Assembly (NCBI RefSeq): GCF_001748285.1
Contig: NZ_BDGT01000015.1
Location: 1-64,000, forward strand
DNA: 64,000 nt
Source of the DNA: Thermogemmatispora onikobensis
Lineage (GTDB): Bacteria; Chloroflexota; Ktedonobacteria; Ktedonobacterales; Ktedonobacteraceae
Direction of reading: 5' to 3'
The translations under genes and the position numbers were made by a program. The notes under the pieces were generated by a model. That model did no database searches and had not been told where the DNA came from. It was given only the letters and a program-made list of their open reading frames with translations. Positions 1 to 8,807 of this stretch are shown here, piece after piece. Position 1 is the stretch's first letter, and every line of letters starts with the position of its first letter.

Positions 1-246
1 GAGAATGGTTGTCCCTGGGCGAATGGCTATCTGGCCGTTCTTGGCGCGACGTGGCTCGCCCCAGTAGCGCCGAATCTCCTCCGGGTTGTCTAGATGGAGA
101 ATCTCGACGTTTGCATCGCCCTGAAAGTACCACTCACCCAGACGGCAATCATAGGAATTGGTTCCGAGCTGGCGCTCATCAAAAGGTTCGATAACGATGT
201 TGCCACGTGCAAGCTCCTCTTTGATCCGCTTATCCGATAGCAGCAT
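1..246 (-). CDS. dcd: dCTP deaminase/dUTPase-like protein (partial, C-terminus outside window)
   Basis: Reading the minus strand from the ATG at 246 gives 82 codons open to the left edge. The protein begins MLLSDKRIKEELARGNIVI and continues with PFDERQLGTNSYDCRLGEW, which matches the conserved N-terminus of dCTP deaminases (an LSD...I...I...G...I.PF motif followed by the SYD.RLG strand). Enzymes of this family deaminate dCTP, or hydrolyse dUTP, to supply dUMP for thymidylate synthesis. The catalytic Glu and the nucleotide-binding C-terminal part lie outside the window, so deaminase and dUTPase cannot be told apart. The insertion around residues 45-75 (EEIRRYWGEPRRAKNGQ) suggests a divergent member. 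No operon partner is visible because the next gene (360-2465) also reads leftward after a 113-base gap. Confidence 0.75.
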   Translation of the reverse strand, partial: MLLSDKRIKEELARGNIVIEPFDERQLGTNSYDCRLGEWYFQGDANVEILHLDNPEEIRRYWGEPRRAKNGQIAIRPGTTIL

Positions 247-359
247 AGATGATCATTTCCTCCGCGCTGGATGAACTGGCTCTACGAACCACCGCCATGA
301 GCTGGCTCCTGAACTGGACTAGTCAGGAGCTGGCAGGAAGGAGAGCGACGATGTGGCTG

Positions 360-2465
360 CTATGGTATCACATCTGAGCCATTTTGTCTGCACGCCTGGC
401 CGTCTGGTCCCGGCTCATCCGGCTGGGACAGCGGAGCAGGCCCTCGCTGCTGGGCGCAGAGCGCTTGCCAGATGCCTGCCATCAGCTGCTCTCGGGCTGG
501 CCTCTCCGCCAGGGCCTGAGCAGTAAAAGGGAAGAAAGCGCGGTCCCGGCTATGGCGCTTGAGCCAGCGACTGATGATCATAATCTGGTCGATCTCTGCC
601 TGTCCCACTGTAGCGGGCGGAGTTGGTAGAGTGGCGGCCCTGGTCAGCAACCTGTCCAGTACCTGGCGTGTGGCCTGCTCCTCGTGAGGGACTCGTTGGA
701 GTTCAAGCAGTCGACCGTGACGGATCAGAAAGATCTCGTTGTGGCCCTCCCAGGCCGAAGGGTAGGCGATGAGCAGGTTATTGCTGGTAACGGCGCTGCT
801 GATCAGGCGTTGGCTGATCAGCACCTCCTCTGCGCTCTGGAGCATATCGCGCAGGAGGGCGGCCCGCTCGTAGTGGAGGGCCTGGGCGGCCTCCTCCATC
901 TGGCGACGCACGTGGACCAGCAGCTCGGGGCGTTCCCCCGCTAGAAAGGCGCAAACCTCCTCGATCAGTGGCTGGTAACGGGCTGGATCGAGCTGGCCAG
1001 TGCAGGGAGCCAGGCAGCGCCCCAAATGGTAACGGAGACAGGGCGCGCTGGGCGTTCCTTCGGGCGGTAAGGGGCGATTGCAGGTTGCCAGCGGAAAAAG
1101 GCGCTGAAGCAACTCAAGTGTCAGAGTCAGGCTGCGTTCGCTACGGAAAGGGCCGAGGTAGCGGGCCCCCTCGGCCCCTGGGGCGTGGGTAATGGCAAGG
1201 CGTGGGAAAGGATGCTGCACGTCGATCTGTAAGAAAGGATAGTGTTCGTAATCGCGCAGCTGAATGTTGTAGGGGGGCTGCAGCTCTTTGATCAGCTGGG
1301 ACTCAACGAGCAGCGCCTCCAGCTCAGAGCCGAGAGGGCGCGTCTCGATGACCTGCACCTGCTGGAGCAGGCTATCGATTCTGGGCCTGACGCCTGGTCG
1401 ATGGTGATAGTAGGAGGCCAGACGAGTCTTTAAGCAGCGGGCCTTGCCCACGTAGAGCACCTGGCCCGCGCCATCTTTCATCAGGTAGACGCCAGGCTGG
1501 GCAGGAAAAGTACGGCGCCAGGCAGGGTTGAGCCAGAGCCCCCCAGAAAGGGACTTCCGGGCAATGGCAGATCGCTCTGGCCGGCTCAGCTGCCTGGCCT
1601 GCTCTGGGCTGCGTTCTTCCTGCCAACTGAGAGTAGGCCATAGAGATCGCTGTAGCTCTCCGTAGGTCGTTATGCCCTCCTGGCGGGCCAACTGCAGCAG
1701 CTTGACAAAGATCAGGGCGGTCGCCTTGGCGTCTGCCAGCGCCCGATGGGGAGTCGTCAGGGGGACATGCAGCCGACGGGCGAGGGCCACTAAGCTAAAA
1801 TGGCGCTGGTCAGGTAAGAGACGGCGAGCCAGCGTCAGGACATCGATCCCTTCGAGGGGCAGGCGTACCTTGAGCGGGGCCGCCTCGTAGGCGAGAAAAT
1901 GCAGGTCGAAGTCCAGGTTGTGCCCGACGGGAATCGCTCCAGCGCAGAAGCGCAGCAGCTCAGGCAACACTACCTCGATCGGCGGCGCCTCCGCCAGAGC
2001 CTGCTCATCGATCCCAGTCAAGCGTACAATAGCTGCTGGCACTGGCCGCCCGGGATTCACCAGGCTGTGGAATTGCCCGCGGAGCTGCTCACCTTGCAAG
2101 CGCCAGGCTCCAAGCTCAATAATGCGGTCTCGCCCGGCTCTCAGTCCAGTGGTCTCGCTATCCAGGACGACAAAGTCAAGTTGCTGCAGCTCGCGTTGCC
2201 AGAGACTCCAGATGGCGGGCTGCCAGCGTCCGGCAGGATCGCGCTCAAAGAGATCGGAGCTTGCCAGCAGCTGAGCGAGCGACTGGCGTGAGGGAATCTC
2301 GCAAGCCAGCTCCTCCCTCTCCTGGAGACCTTGAATGAGCCTCTCCTCACTCAGCGGCTCGCTTGCCGCCTGGAGCACGGCATAGATCTCTCGCAAGATG
2401 TGGCCAGAGCTGGCTACCGGCTCTGGCTCCTCGGCATATTCCAACGATGGCCTCGACTTTGACAT
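360..2465 (-). CDS. DEDDh exonuclease fused to UvrC-like GIY-YIG nuclease
   Basis: This 701-residue protein has three parts. An N-terminal region of about 95 residues is followed by a DnaQ-type 3'-5' exonuclease domain (about 97-270) with the DEDDh motifs FVVLDSETTG, HNLDFDLHFL and HRALADAKAT. A UvrC N-terminal-like GIY-YIG endonuclease domain starts near residue 322 (PGVYLMKDG...LYVGKARCLKTRL) and is followed by a UvrC-like Cys/UvrB-binding region (APCLRYHLGRCLAPCTG; HYERAALLRDML). The order exonuclease then UvrC-like matches the fused nucleases known in actinobacteria and related to Cho. Such proteins are expected to act in nucleotide excision repair or damage processing, but the exact substrate is not established. 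The C-terminal RNase H-like and helix-hairpin-helix part of full UvrC is not evident, so it is not a full UvrC replacement. The start is ATG 2465. Confidence 0.88.
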   Translation of the reverse strand: MSKSRPSLEYAEEPEPVASSGHILREIYAVLQAASEPLSEERLIQGLQEREELACEIPSRQSLAQLLASSDLFERDPAGRWQPAIWSLWQRELQQLDFVVLDSETTGLRAGRDRIIELGAWRLQGEQLRGQFHSLVNPGRPVPAAIVRLTGIDEQALAEAPPIEVVLPELLRFCAGAIPVGHNLDFDLHFLAYEAAPLKVRLPLEGIDVLTLARRLLPDQRHFSLVALARRLHVPLTTPHRALADAKATALIFVKLLQLARQEGITTYGELQRSLWPTLSWQEERSPEQARQLSRPERSAIARKSLSGGLWLNPAWRRTFPAQPGVYLMKDGAGQVLYVGKARCLKTRLASYYHHRPGVRPRIDSLLQQVQVIETRPLGSELEALLVESQLIKELQPPYNIQLRDYEHYPFLQIDVQHPFPRLAITHAPGAEGARYLGPFRSERSLTLTLELLQRLFPLATCNRPLPPEGTPSAPCLRYHLGRCLAPCTGQLDPARYQPLIEEVCAFLAGERPELLVHVRRQMEEAAQALHYERAALLRDMLQSAEEVLISQRLISSAVTSNNLLIAYPSAWEGHNEIFLIRHGRLLELQRVPHEEQATRQVLDRLLTRAATLPTPPATVGQAEIDQIMIISRWLKRHSRDRAFFPFTAQALAERPAREQLMAGIWQALCAQQRGPAPLSQPDEPGPDGQACRQNGSDVIP

Positions 2466-2880
2466 GGGGCGCTGCCTGTGGTGATCAACTGCTCTTCAGG
2501 CGGCCCTGAGAGCAGCGCGGCGGATCACTACCCTACCTGTCACACCCCGCCGGTACCAGAGAGGATAGCACGAGGTACGTAAGTTGACAAGGGGACGGAC
2601 GAGCTGCCTCCAGATCCCACTGGGGGAGTTGCGGCCTCTCCCCGGTTCTCTGGGCGCCTGGACAATCGCGCTCTGCCCCCCAAAAGACGATCCGGGAGAG
2701 CCAGTCGGCGAGATGATATACTGATCCTATACTGCCTGGCCAGGCATGCGCCTTCCCGTCTATCCTATCAGGAAGCGCCTGGAGACGCCTGCTTTGGAGC
2801 TGGGCGATGCCCGGACCCCAGCACAGCAAGCAAGAAGAGCATTATTATCGTCATTATAATATTTTAAAATAGAAAGAGAA
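2466..2880. other. Intergenic region between divergent genes
   Basis: No convincing gene is present. It contains a 12-base perfect palindrome (GCCTGGCCAGGC) at 2734-2745 and an AT-rich stretch at 2840-2872 just upstream of the threonine dehydratase-like gene. A minus-strand open frame at 2533-2829 has no ribosome site or recognisable protein character. Confidence 0.5.
2855..2860 (+). promoter_or_regulatory. Probable -10 element of the threonine dehydratase-like gene
   Basis: A consensus TATAAT lies in an AT-rich patch 24 bases before the ATG at 2884. The spacing would give a short leader of about 17 bases. No good -35 hexamer is visible at the usual distance. Confidence 0.4.
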
Positions 2881-2883
2881 GTG

Positions 2884-3858
2884 ATGGAAAATATGCAGAT
2901 TCCAACGTTTCAAGATGTGTTGCGGGCCAGACAACAAATTGCGCCCTATTTGCCGCGCACACCCCTCTACAGCTACCCGGCGCTCAACGAGCTGCTCGCG
3001 GCCCAGGTCTATGTCAAACATGAGAACTATCAACCGGTGGGCGCCTTCAAAGTACGTGGGGGTGTCAACCTGATCGCGCGCCTTACGCCCGAGGAGCGGG
3101 ACCGTGGGGTAATCGCGGCCTCCACTGGCAACCACGGCCAATCGGTGGCCTATGCAGCCCGTCTCTTCGGGGTCAAAGCGCGCATTGTCGTCCCCGAGGG
3201 AGCGAATCCGGGCAAAGTAGCGGCCATGCGTGGCATGGGAGCAGACGTCATCTTTCATGGTCCGACCTATGATGAAGCCAAGGCCCACTGCGAAGAGCTG
3301 GCCCGGCAGCAGGGCTACCGTTACATTCACTCGGGCGACGAGCCTTTGCTGATTGCAGGAGTAGCGACCCTGACGCTGGAGATCCTGGAGGACTGTCCTG
3401 ACCTGGAGGTGCTCATTGTTCCCATCGGCGGCGGCAGCGGTGCCGCAGGGGCCTGTCTGGTAGCTCACACCATCAGCCCTGGCCTGCGCGTCATAGGCGT
3501 CCAATCCGAGGAAGCGCCGGCGGCCTACGAATCCTGGCGCCAGCGACGGCTGGTGACCGCCCCGAATCGCACTCTGGCCGAAGGGCTGGCAACCGGGGTC
3601 TCTTTCGCCTTACCGCAGCAGATCCTGCAGGAGAAGCTGCGCGAATTCCTCCTGGTCTCCGATGAGGAAATCCTGCGCGCAATCGCCTGGATGGCTGAAC
3701 TGGCCCACACGCTGGCCGAGGGGGCGGGTGCGGCGGCCCTGGCTGCAGCCTATCGCCTGCGCGACGAGCTACGGGGCAAAAAAGTTGCCCTCGTCTGCTC
3801 GGGTGGCAACGTCTCCCTAGAGCAATTACAGCGTGCCCTCGCTCTCCGCTTTCAGTAG
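2884..3858 (+). CDS. PLP-dependent threonine dehydratase / serine racemase-like enzyme
   Basis: This is a fold-type II PLP enzyme of 324 residues. The Schiff-base lysine lies in the motif VGAFKVRGG near residue 57, the substrate loop reads AASTGNHGQS, and the glycine-rich phosphate-binding loop is VPIGGGSGAAGA. C-terminal features (CSGGNVSLEQL) also fit. The length matches catabolic threonine dehydratases and serine racemases; there is no C-terminal ACT regulatory domain, so feedback inhibition by isoleucine is unlikely. The expected reaction is deamination of L-threonine to 2-oxobutanoate and ammonia, or the serine equivalent. ATG 2884 is chosen because an AAAGAG ribosome site lies 5 bases upstream; GTG 2881 and ATG 2893 are alternatives. 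It is transcribed alone, 117 bases before a GNAT gene on the same strand. Confidence 0.85.
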   Translation: MENMQIPTFQDVLRARQQIAPYLPRTPLYSYPALNELLAAQVYVKHENYQPVGAFKVRGGVNLIARLTPEERDRGVIAASTGNHGQSVAYAARLFGVKARIVVPEGANPGKVAAMRGMGADVIFHGPTYDEAKAHCEELARQQGYRYIHSGDEPLLIAGVATLTLEILEDCPDLEVLIVPIGGGSGAAGACLVAHTISPGLRVIGVQSEEAPAAYESWRQRRLVTAPNRTLAEGLATGVSFALPQQILQEKLREFLLVSDEEILRAIAWMAELAHTLAEGAGAAALAAAYRLRDELRGKKVALVCSGGNVSLEQLQRALALRFQ

Positions 3859-3975
3859 AGCGTGTCTGAGTGCTCCGAAGGCTCCGAGCACCCCGAGCGC
3901 CGACAGCGGGGACGAGGCAGGACCAGGAGTCACAAGGGCTGAGAGCCTTCTCAGCGACAAGAGGGAACAAGCGAG

Positions 3976-4494
3976 ATGAGCGCTACCGTTCATATTCGAG
4001 AAATCACGCTAGGCGATGCAGAGAAGTTTCTGACGCTTTGCCACCGTCTCGACCAGGAGACACACTTTATGCTACTGGAGCCTGACGAGCGCACCCTCAC
4101 TCCGGACGAGCAGCGACAAGCGCTAAGAAGCCTGCTGGCCGGTGGGCGCTCGACCATTTTTGTGGCGGAAGATGGGGAAAGAGGCGAACTGGTCGGCTAC
4201 CTGGCCATCGAAGGAGGAACCTATCGGCGCGAACGTCAGAGAGCCACGCTAGTCATCGGCGTCCTGCAGTCCTATACAGGCCAGGGAATCGGCAGCCGCC
4301 TCTTCCAGGAAATGGAGCGCTGGGCCCGTCAACGAGGCTTTCGTCGTCTCGAACTGACCGTCATGGTCCATAATCAGCGGGCGCTGGCCCTCTATCTGCG
4401 GCAAGGCTTTATGATCGAGGGCCTGCGCCGTCAGGCTCTGTTCGTCGACGGGCGCTATGTCGATGAATACTACATGGCAAAACTGCTGGAATAA
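3976..4494 (+). CDS. GNAT-family N-acetyltransferase
   Basis: A 172-residue protein with the GNAT fold. Strand beta4 and the acetyl-CoA pyrophosphate loop are seen as LVIGVLQSYTGQGIGSRLF (the Q/R-x-x-G-x-G/A signature is QGIGSR), followed by EMERWARQRGFRRLELTV and HNQRALALYLRQGF, the usual N..A..LY...GF motif. The C-terminus (FVDGRYVDEYYMAKLL) resembles the RimJ/RimL- and PhnO-like acetyltransferases. The substrate cannot be predicted from sequence. It starts at ATG 3976, preceded by a weak AAGCGAG site. It lies between the threonine dehydratase-like gene and prfB on the same strand, but gaps of around 100 bases argue against a tight operon. Confidence 0.85.
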   Translation: MSATVHIREITLGDAEKFLTLCHRLDQETHFMLLEPDERTLTPDEQRQALRSLLAGGRSTIFVAEDGERGELVGYLAIEGGTYRRERQRATLVIGVLQSYTGQGIGSRLFQEMERWARQRGFRRLELTVMVHNQRALALYLRQGFMIEGLRRQALFVDGRYVDEYYMAKLLE

Positions 4495-4591
4495 GCACTG
4501 TCCCTCAGCTCCGATGGAAAAGCGGCTCCAGCCGGTCCGTTGAACGGAACAGCTCTTTCGTCGGGGCCACAAACATGCTACAATAACAACC

Positions 4592-5711
4592 ATGAGTGAG
4601 CTGACCTCGCGTATCGAACGCCTACAATGGCGAGTCCACGAAACGATGGTGCGCCTTTGACCTGGCGCACAAACGAGAGCACATTGCAGCTTTAGAGGCG
4701 GAGACGCTCCAAGCCGATTTCTGGTCCGACAATCGCCGGGCTCAGGCTCACATGCAGCGCCTGACGGCATTGCGTGAAGAAGTGGAGACCTGGGAGAGGC
4801 TGGAGAACCAGCTTCGGGATCTGCATGAGTTAGCGCAATTGCTAGAAGAGGAGCCAGATGCCGATCTCGAGGCTGAGGTCACGCGCTCGCTGAACGCCGC
4901 GGAGCAAGAGGTAGAACAGCTTGAGCTGGCCCTGCTCTTCAGCGGCGAGCATGACGAACGCGATGCCATTCTCAGCATCCACGCCGGCAGCGGTGGCGTC
5001 GATGCCCAGGATTGGGCTGAGATGCTGCTGCGCATGTACCTGCGCTGGGCCGAGCGGCATCGCTTCCGCACTCAGATCTATGAATACAATGAGGGCGAAG
5101 AGGCAGGAATCAAAAGCGTCACGGTCGAGATCGCGGGGCGCTACGCCTATGGCCACCTGCGCTCCGAGATTGGTACGCATCGCCTCATTCGTCTCTCGCC
5201 CTTTGATGCCGCCCATCGCCGCCATACCTCTTTTGCCCGAGTCGAGGCCATCCCCGATATTGAGGATGCCATCGAGGTGACCATTCGCCCGGAAGACCTC
5301 GATATCGACACCTATCGCTCGACCGGGGCTGGTGGCCAGCACGTCAACAAGACCGACTCGGCGGTGCGCATCCGCCATATTCCGACGGGGATTGTGGTCA
5401 CCTGTCAAAATGAGCGCTCGCAGATTCAGAACCGTGAGGTGGCCATGCGCATCCTGCGGGCGCGTCTCTACGAGCTGGAGCGCCGCAAGCGTGAAGAGGA
5501 AATGGCGCGCCTAAAGGGTGAATATGTCCAGGCTGACTTTGGGACCCAGATCCGTACGGTCACCCTGCATCCGTATACGATTGTCAAGGACCATCGCACC
5601 GGCTATGAGACCAGCGATACACAGGGGTACCTGGCCGGCGATCTTGACCCTTTTATTCGCGCGTACCTCCAGATGCAAGCGCATCAGGCGGCGGCAGGGG
5701 TTCAGCCATAA
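4592..5711 (+). CDS. prfB: Peptide chain release factor 2 with programmed +1 frameshift
   Basis: Release factor 2 recognises UAA and UGA and triggers peptide release. The N-terminal piece starts at ATG 4592 and runs 22 codons to an in-frame TGA at 4658-4660 in the context CTT-TGA-C, the classic autoregulatory frameshift site. Slipping forward one base (skipping T4658) continues into the long frame with D-L-A-H-K. The joined product is about 372 residues, normal for RF2. The codon-recognition tripeptide SPF is in RLIRLSPFDAAHRR, and the catalytic GGQ is in STGAGGQHVNKTDS. Only a weak Shine-Dalgarno-like GGTG precedes the shift site. A TACAAT element at 4579-4584 lies only 8 bases before the ATG, so the message may be nearly leaderless. 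Annotation from ATG 4752 alone would miss the N-terminus. Confidence 0.92.
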
Positions 5712-5825
5712 CCTGGCCTTGGCGGACACCTGCAGGCTTGGCGCAGGAGGAGAGATGGGCCGAGCCTGCCAGCGGTGGCCTTCTCTGCCGCCGCTGGACG
5801 GCTCGCCAGCCTCCTCTCCCTCTCT

Positions 5826-6911
5826 TCAAAGTGACGCAAATTCGCGCAGGCCGTAGTAGCGCTCGGGATAGCGCAGCTTGCGTAGCGCTTTCACCTCGAT
5901 CTGGCGAATGCGCTCGCGCGTCAGTTTGAAGCGGGCGCTTACCTCGTCCAACGAGTGCGAACAGCCATCTTGCAGACCATAGCGCATCTCAAGAATAGTG
6001 CGCTCGCGGGGATTAAGAATCTCCATCGCCTGTTGCAGATGATCGTGTAACCGCTGGCGCGCTTCGCTGTCCTCGGGGGCCATCATACTGGGGTCCTCCA
6101 GCGTATCGGCCAGATGATACTGTTCATCGTCGGCCACCGGAGCATCGAGAGAGACTGGCTGCTCCGAGATATTGAGAAGCTCGACAATGCGCTCCTTGGG
6201 GAGGCCGACTTCGGCAGCCAACTCTTCGGGCAGCGGCTCAACGCCCTGTTCCTGATAGATGCGTCTGGCCACGCGCTTAATGCGGTAAATGAGTTCTACA
6301 ACGTGCACTGGGATATGAATCGTGCGCGAATGCTCAGCGATGGCCCGACTGATGGCCTGACGAATCCACCAGGTGGCATAGGTGCTGAAGCGAAACCCGC
6401 GGCGATAGTCGAACTTCTGCGCTGCCCGCATGAGGCCGATATTCCCCTCCTGAATCATGTCGAGCAGGGGCAGCCCCTGGTTCGTGTAGCGCTTGGCAAT
6501 GCTGACAACCAGGCGAAGATTCGACTCGATGAGGCGTTGGCGGGCGCGAAGATCGCCTTGGGCCACGCGCTCGGCGAGCATTAACTCCTGCTCTGCGGTC
6601 AGCAGCGGATAGGAGCCGATTTCTTTCAAGTAGAGCTTGACCGTGTCGTCGATAGCACTGCGCTCTGATGGCTCCTCGCCATCTTCGTCCTCTTCCTCCT
6701 CTTCTCCCAGCTCAGCGAGAACGGCCTCTTCGCTTTCCAGGTCGAGATCAGAAGGGCCAGATTCATCGAAAGGAGCGGCGGCCTGGTGGCTCCGTTTGCC
6801 GGAGCGCCTGGCTTGTCCTGCTCTCTTCTTTGGGTGCTGAGCCACGACAGACATATCATCCACCTCAAGCAGACCAAGATGCGTCTCTGCCTTATTTCCT
6901 CGCACTCCCAT
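5826..6911 (-). CDS. rpoD: Primary RNA polymerase sigma factor (sigma-70 family)
   Basis: This 361-residue protein has sigma-70 regions 1.2 to 4.2 in order. Region 1.2 reads [20 protein letters not shown]. Region 2 has the core-binding and -10 melting helices ([39 protein letters not shown]). Region 3 begins [16 protein letters not shown] and region 4.2 ends with [18 protein letters not shown]. Region 1.1 is replaced by a short acidic stretch (residues 60-85, rich in E and D). The near-consensus region 2.4 and 4.2 motifs indicate the housekeeping factor or a close group 2 paralogue. The start at ATG 6911 is supported by AAGGAG eight bases upstream. It is convergent with prfB. Confidence 0.92.
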   Translation of the reverse strand: MGVRGNKAETHLGLLEVDDMSVVAQHPKKRAGQARRSGKRSHQAAAPFDESGPSDLDLESEEAVLAELGEEEEEDEDGEEPSERSAIDDTVKLYLKEIGSYPLLTAEQELMLAERVAQGDLRARQRLIESNLRLVVSIAKRYTNQGLPLLDMIQEGNIGLMRAAQKFDYRRGFRFSTYATWWIRQAISRAIAEHSRTIHIPVHVVELIYRIKRVARRIYQEQGVEPLPEELAAEVGLPKERIVELLNISEQPVSLDAPVADDEQYHLADTLEDPSMMAPEDSEARQRLHDHLQQAMEILNPRERTILEMRYGLQDGCSHSLDEVSARFKLTRERIRQIEVKALRKLRYPERYYGLREFASL

Positions 6912-7817
6912 TACTCAAGCTCCTTATGGCGCAGATGAGGTCGCGTTGATCACGCTGCTCATGCAACCGATGCCAGTGGATTGAAAGGGCCGCCCTGAAG
7001 CGCATGACCAGGGACGGCGCAGGGTTTGCGCTCCCACACTTCTCTGGATTCGCAAAAAGCGTGCCAAAGGGTAAGGAAGGGTCGTGGAAAAAGGTGAGGA
7101 GACTATGCGTCTGCCTGCGCGCGGCCTGCCCGGCCTGGTCTTCGGGCGGAGAGATCGGAGAGCAGAGTGCCCGGCAGGTTAAGAGGTCCAGAGGCCTCCG
7201 CCAGGAGTCTGCCAGAGGGTGAAGAGATTTCCACCTCTGGGGAATTTTCCTCACTCGGACGGCCAGATCGGCAGTAGAGCGGGCTACAGCCCCCTGGCTC
7301 AAGGTGCCAGGCCAGGTCAGGCCGGGGCTTGCCTCTCCCTGGTATGCTAATGTGTAGAGTGAGCAAACAGGCGGCGGAGTGGAGCAGGAGGCCAAGCACA
7401 AGAGAAGGATGCTGGTGAGGGCAAGCACGGGTGAAACGCTCAAGGCAACCCCTCCTCCTGGCCTCAGACGAGGCTGACGGTCTTTGCCCCACGCTTGCTT
7501 CTTGCTTGCCATTTCGGCAGAAACAATTGTGTGTGACGAATAGATATGTTATAATCGTGTGGTATCGAAGAGATACACGCGCGAGCGGTTGGGATTGGCC
7601 GTTCCCAGCAAAACCGACCCCTCATAGGGAAAGAGGGTGTCACACAAGAGACAATCTGTGGTATGATAGCGGCGGCATGGACTATGTATGACTGCTGTGG
7701 GGACGCGGATGCAGAGGCGGAGGCTCCCCCTCGGCTTACTTCTTCGCCCAGCCTCGCCTGGTCTCGTGGTTAGGCAGGCGAATACAATCCTCCAGAGAGA
7801 AGGAAGGAGGCGATTTC
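6912..7817. other. Long intergenic region upstream of rpoD and of a small zinc-ribbon gene
   Basis: No convincing protein gene is seen. A minus-strand frame (7512-6892) has a lipobox-like start (LASC) but overlaps the rpoD start and then loses protein character. The right half holds a good plus-strand promoter (7527-7555). Downstream of it is GC-rich, potentially structured leader sequence before the zinc-ribbon gene, including TGGGA/TCCCA and CCCTC/GAGGG pairings around 7590-7640. Confidence 0.45.
7527..7555 (+). promoter_or_regulatory. Sigma-70 promoter upstream of the zinc-ribbon gene
   Basis: The -35 hexamer TTGTGT (7527-7532) and the -10 hexamer TATAAT (7550-7555) are separated by exactly 17 bases. 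Transcription would start near 7562, giving a leader of about 255 bases before the GTG at 7818. That is long enough to hold a regulatory RNA element or a separate small RNA. Confidence 0.6.
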
Positions 7818-8033
7818 GTGGAATTCTCGTTTCCTCGGTGTCGCAAATGTAGTGAAGGTGATCTGGTTCCGCTTTCGGACTTCGGCAGCCAGGGAGCTTC
7901 TATCGAGTACAAGGCCTGGGTCTGTACCAATCCCTCTTGCCTGTACAACATCAAGATCAGAAATGGAGATATCATCATTAATGAACCCATTAGTGATGGC
8001 TCTCTCCATCAGTACCGTGGCAGCCGCTCGTGA
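7818..8033 (+). CDS. Small zinc-ribbon protein of unknown function
   Basis: The protein has 71 residues and starts at GTG 7818. A full consensus ribosome site AAGGAGG lies seven bases upstream, which is the strongest evidence that it is real. Two cysteine pairs are visible, CRKC near residues 8-11 and a CTNPSC motif near 36-41, with about 24 residues between them. This is the layout of a single treble-clef or ribbon zinc site. The rest is a short beta-rich segment with a polar tail. No enzymatic motif is present. Such proteins often bind nucleic acid or act as accessory subunits, but no function can be assigned. It stands alone between rpoD and ftsY and is followed by a hairpin at 8181-8231. 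Confidence 0.7.
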   Translation: MEFSFPRCRKCSEGDLVPLSDFGSQGASIEYKAWVCTNPSCLYNIKIRNGDIIINEPISDGSLHQYRGSRS

Positions 8034-8807
8034 ACCGGCCTCCAGTCGCTAAAATCCCTTTCGTAGAGCAATCGACACAGTACCTGGATGGTCACGGTGG
8101 TGGGCAACAGGGATACCCGCCGCTGCCCTGCCCCCGATCCGGTTCTGTCGCGTGCAACGGGTCTCTTTGTCTGTTGAGCTGCTGAAAAGGTGCTGGCACG
8201 ACGCTCTTGCTCTGCCTGATGCCTTTTCAGCGCGCGCTTGTAAAGCGAGGGCGTTCTCACCTGCCGCACGGCTCCGTCCCAGGTGAGCAGGCCCTCACTT
8301 ACAAGTTCGCTCCATTCACTCGTTTCGTCCGCTGCGTCCTATCTCGATTAGCCCCGGCTTTTGGCCCTGACGGGGGCCGTTAGGGGAGACGGTGCACATC
8401 GTGCGCTCGCGCTGTTCCTGTTCCTGCCTGTTGCTCTCTGCAATTGCTTGTTGATCTGTTCGCCGCCCCGGCTGCTGGTGCCTGTGAGCTGGACCTCCCT
8501 TTACTTCTCAGCCGGGAATCGTCTACAATGAAAGCTGATGGCTGGGACCGGCATGGGGCGAGTGAAGCCTGTCAGCCTGCTGGTCTGGCCCCTTCTTGTC
8601 GTCTGCCTGGCGTTGGGCCGCCCGCCGACAGTAAGCGCCTGATCCCCGTGCTCTTCCTGGTTGCCGGGGCGGTGATCGCGGGCGCGGTGATCGCACAGGT
8701 GGGCCTTCGGCCAACCTGGCGAGGCAGCGGACAAAAGAAGAGCACAGTACGCTGTTTGCGAACGATGGAGCTGAAGCATCTGATCGCCTGAAGGAGTCGA
8801 AATCACG
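8034..8807. other. Intergenic region before ftsY
   Basis: No supported gene. The plus-strand frame 8444-8791 contains one hydrophobic stretch (LIPVLFLVAGAVIAGAVI) encoded by a near-duplicated GCGGTGATCGC unit, but its start has no ribosome site. A strong hairpin lies at 8181-8231. No SRP RNA or RNase P RNA signature was found. Confidence 0.4.
8181..8231 (+). terminator. Long hairpin, possible terminator or structured RNA
   Basis: GCTGAAAAGG (8181-8190) pairs perfectly with CCTTTTCAGC (8222-8231). Inside, GGCA and TGCC can extend the stem after a symmetric internal loop. It lies 150 bases after the zinc-ribbon gene. There is no clear U-run on either strand, so an RNA element is as likely as a terminator. 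Confidence 0.45.

Noticed and set aside
2533-2829. Minus-strand frame of 98 codons
   Set aside because: No ribosome site, no family resemblance, and it lies in a divergent promoter region.
6892-7512. Minus-strand frame of 206 codons with a lipobox-like N-terminus upstream of rpoD
   Set aside because: It overlaps the rpoD start by 20 bases, lacks a ribosome site, and after residue 45 the sequence has no protein-like composition or recognisable domain.
8444-8791. Plus-strand frame of 115 codons with one hydrophobic segment before ftsY
   Set aside because: The start has no ribosome site and most of the sequence is low quality; the hydrophobic run comes from a GC-rich near-repeat.
8034-8807. 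Search for SRP RNA or RNase P RNA near ftsY
   Set aside because: The conserved GGAA tetraloop context of SRP RNA and the GAGGAAAGTCC box of RNase P RNA were not found on either strand.
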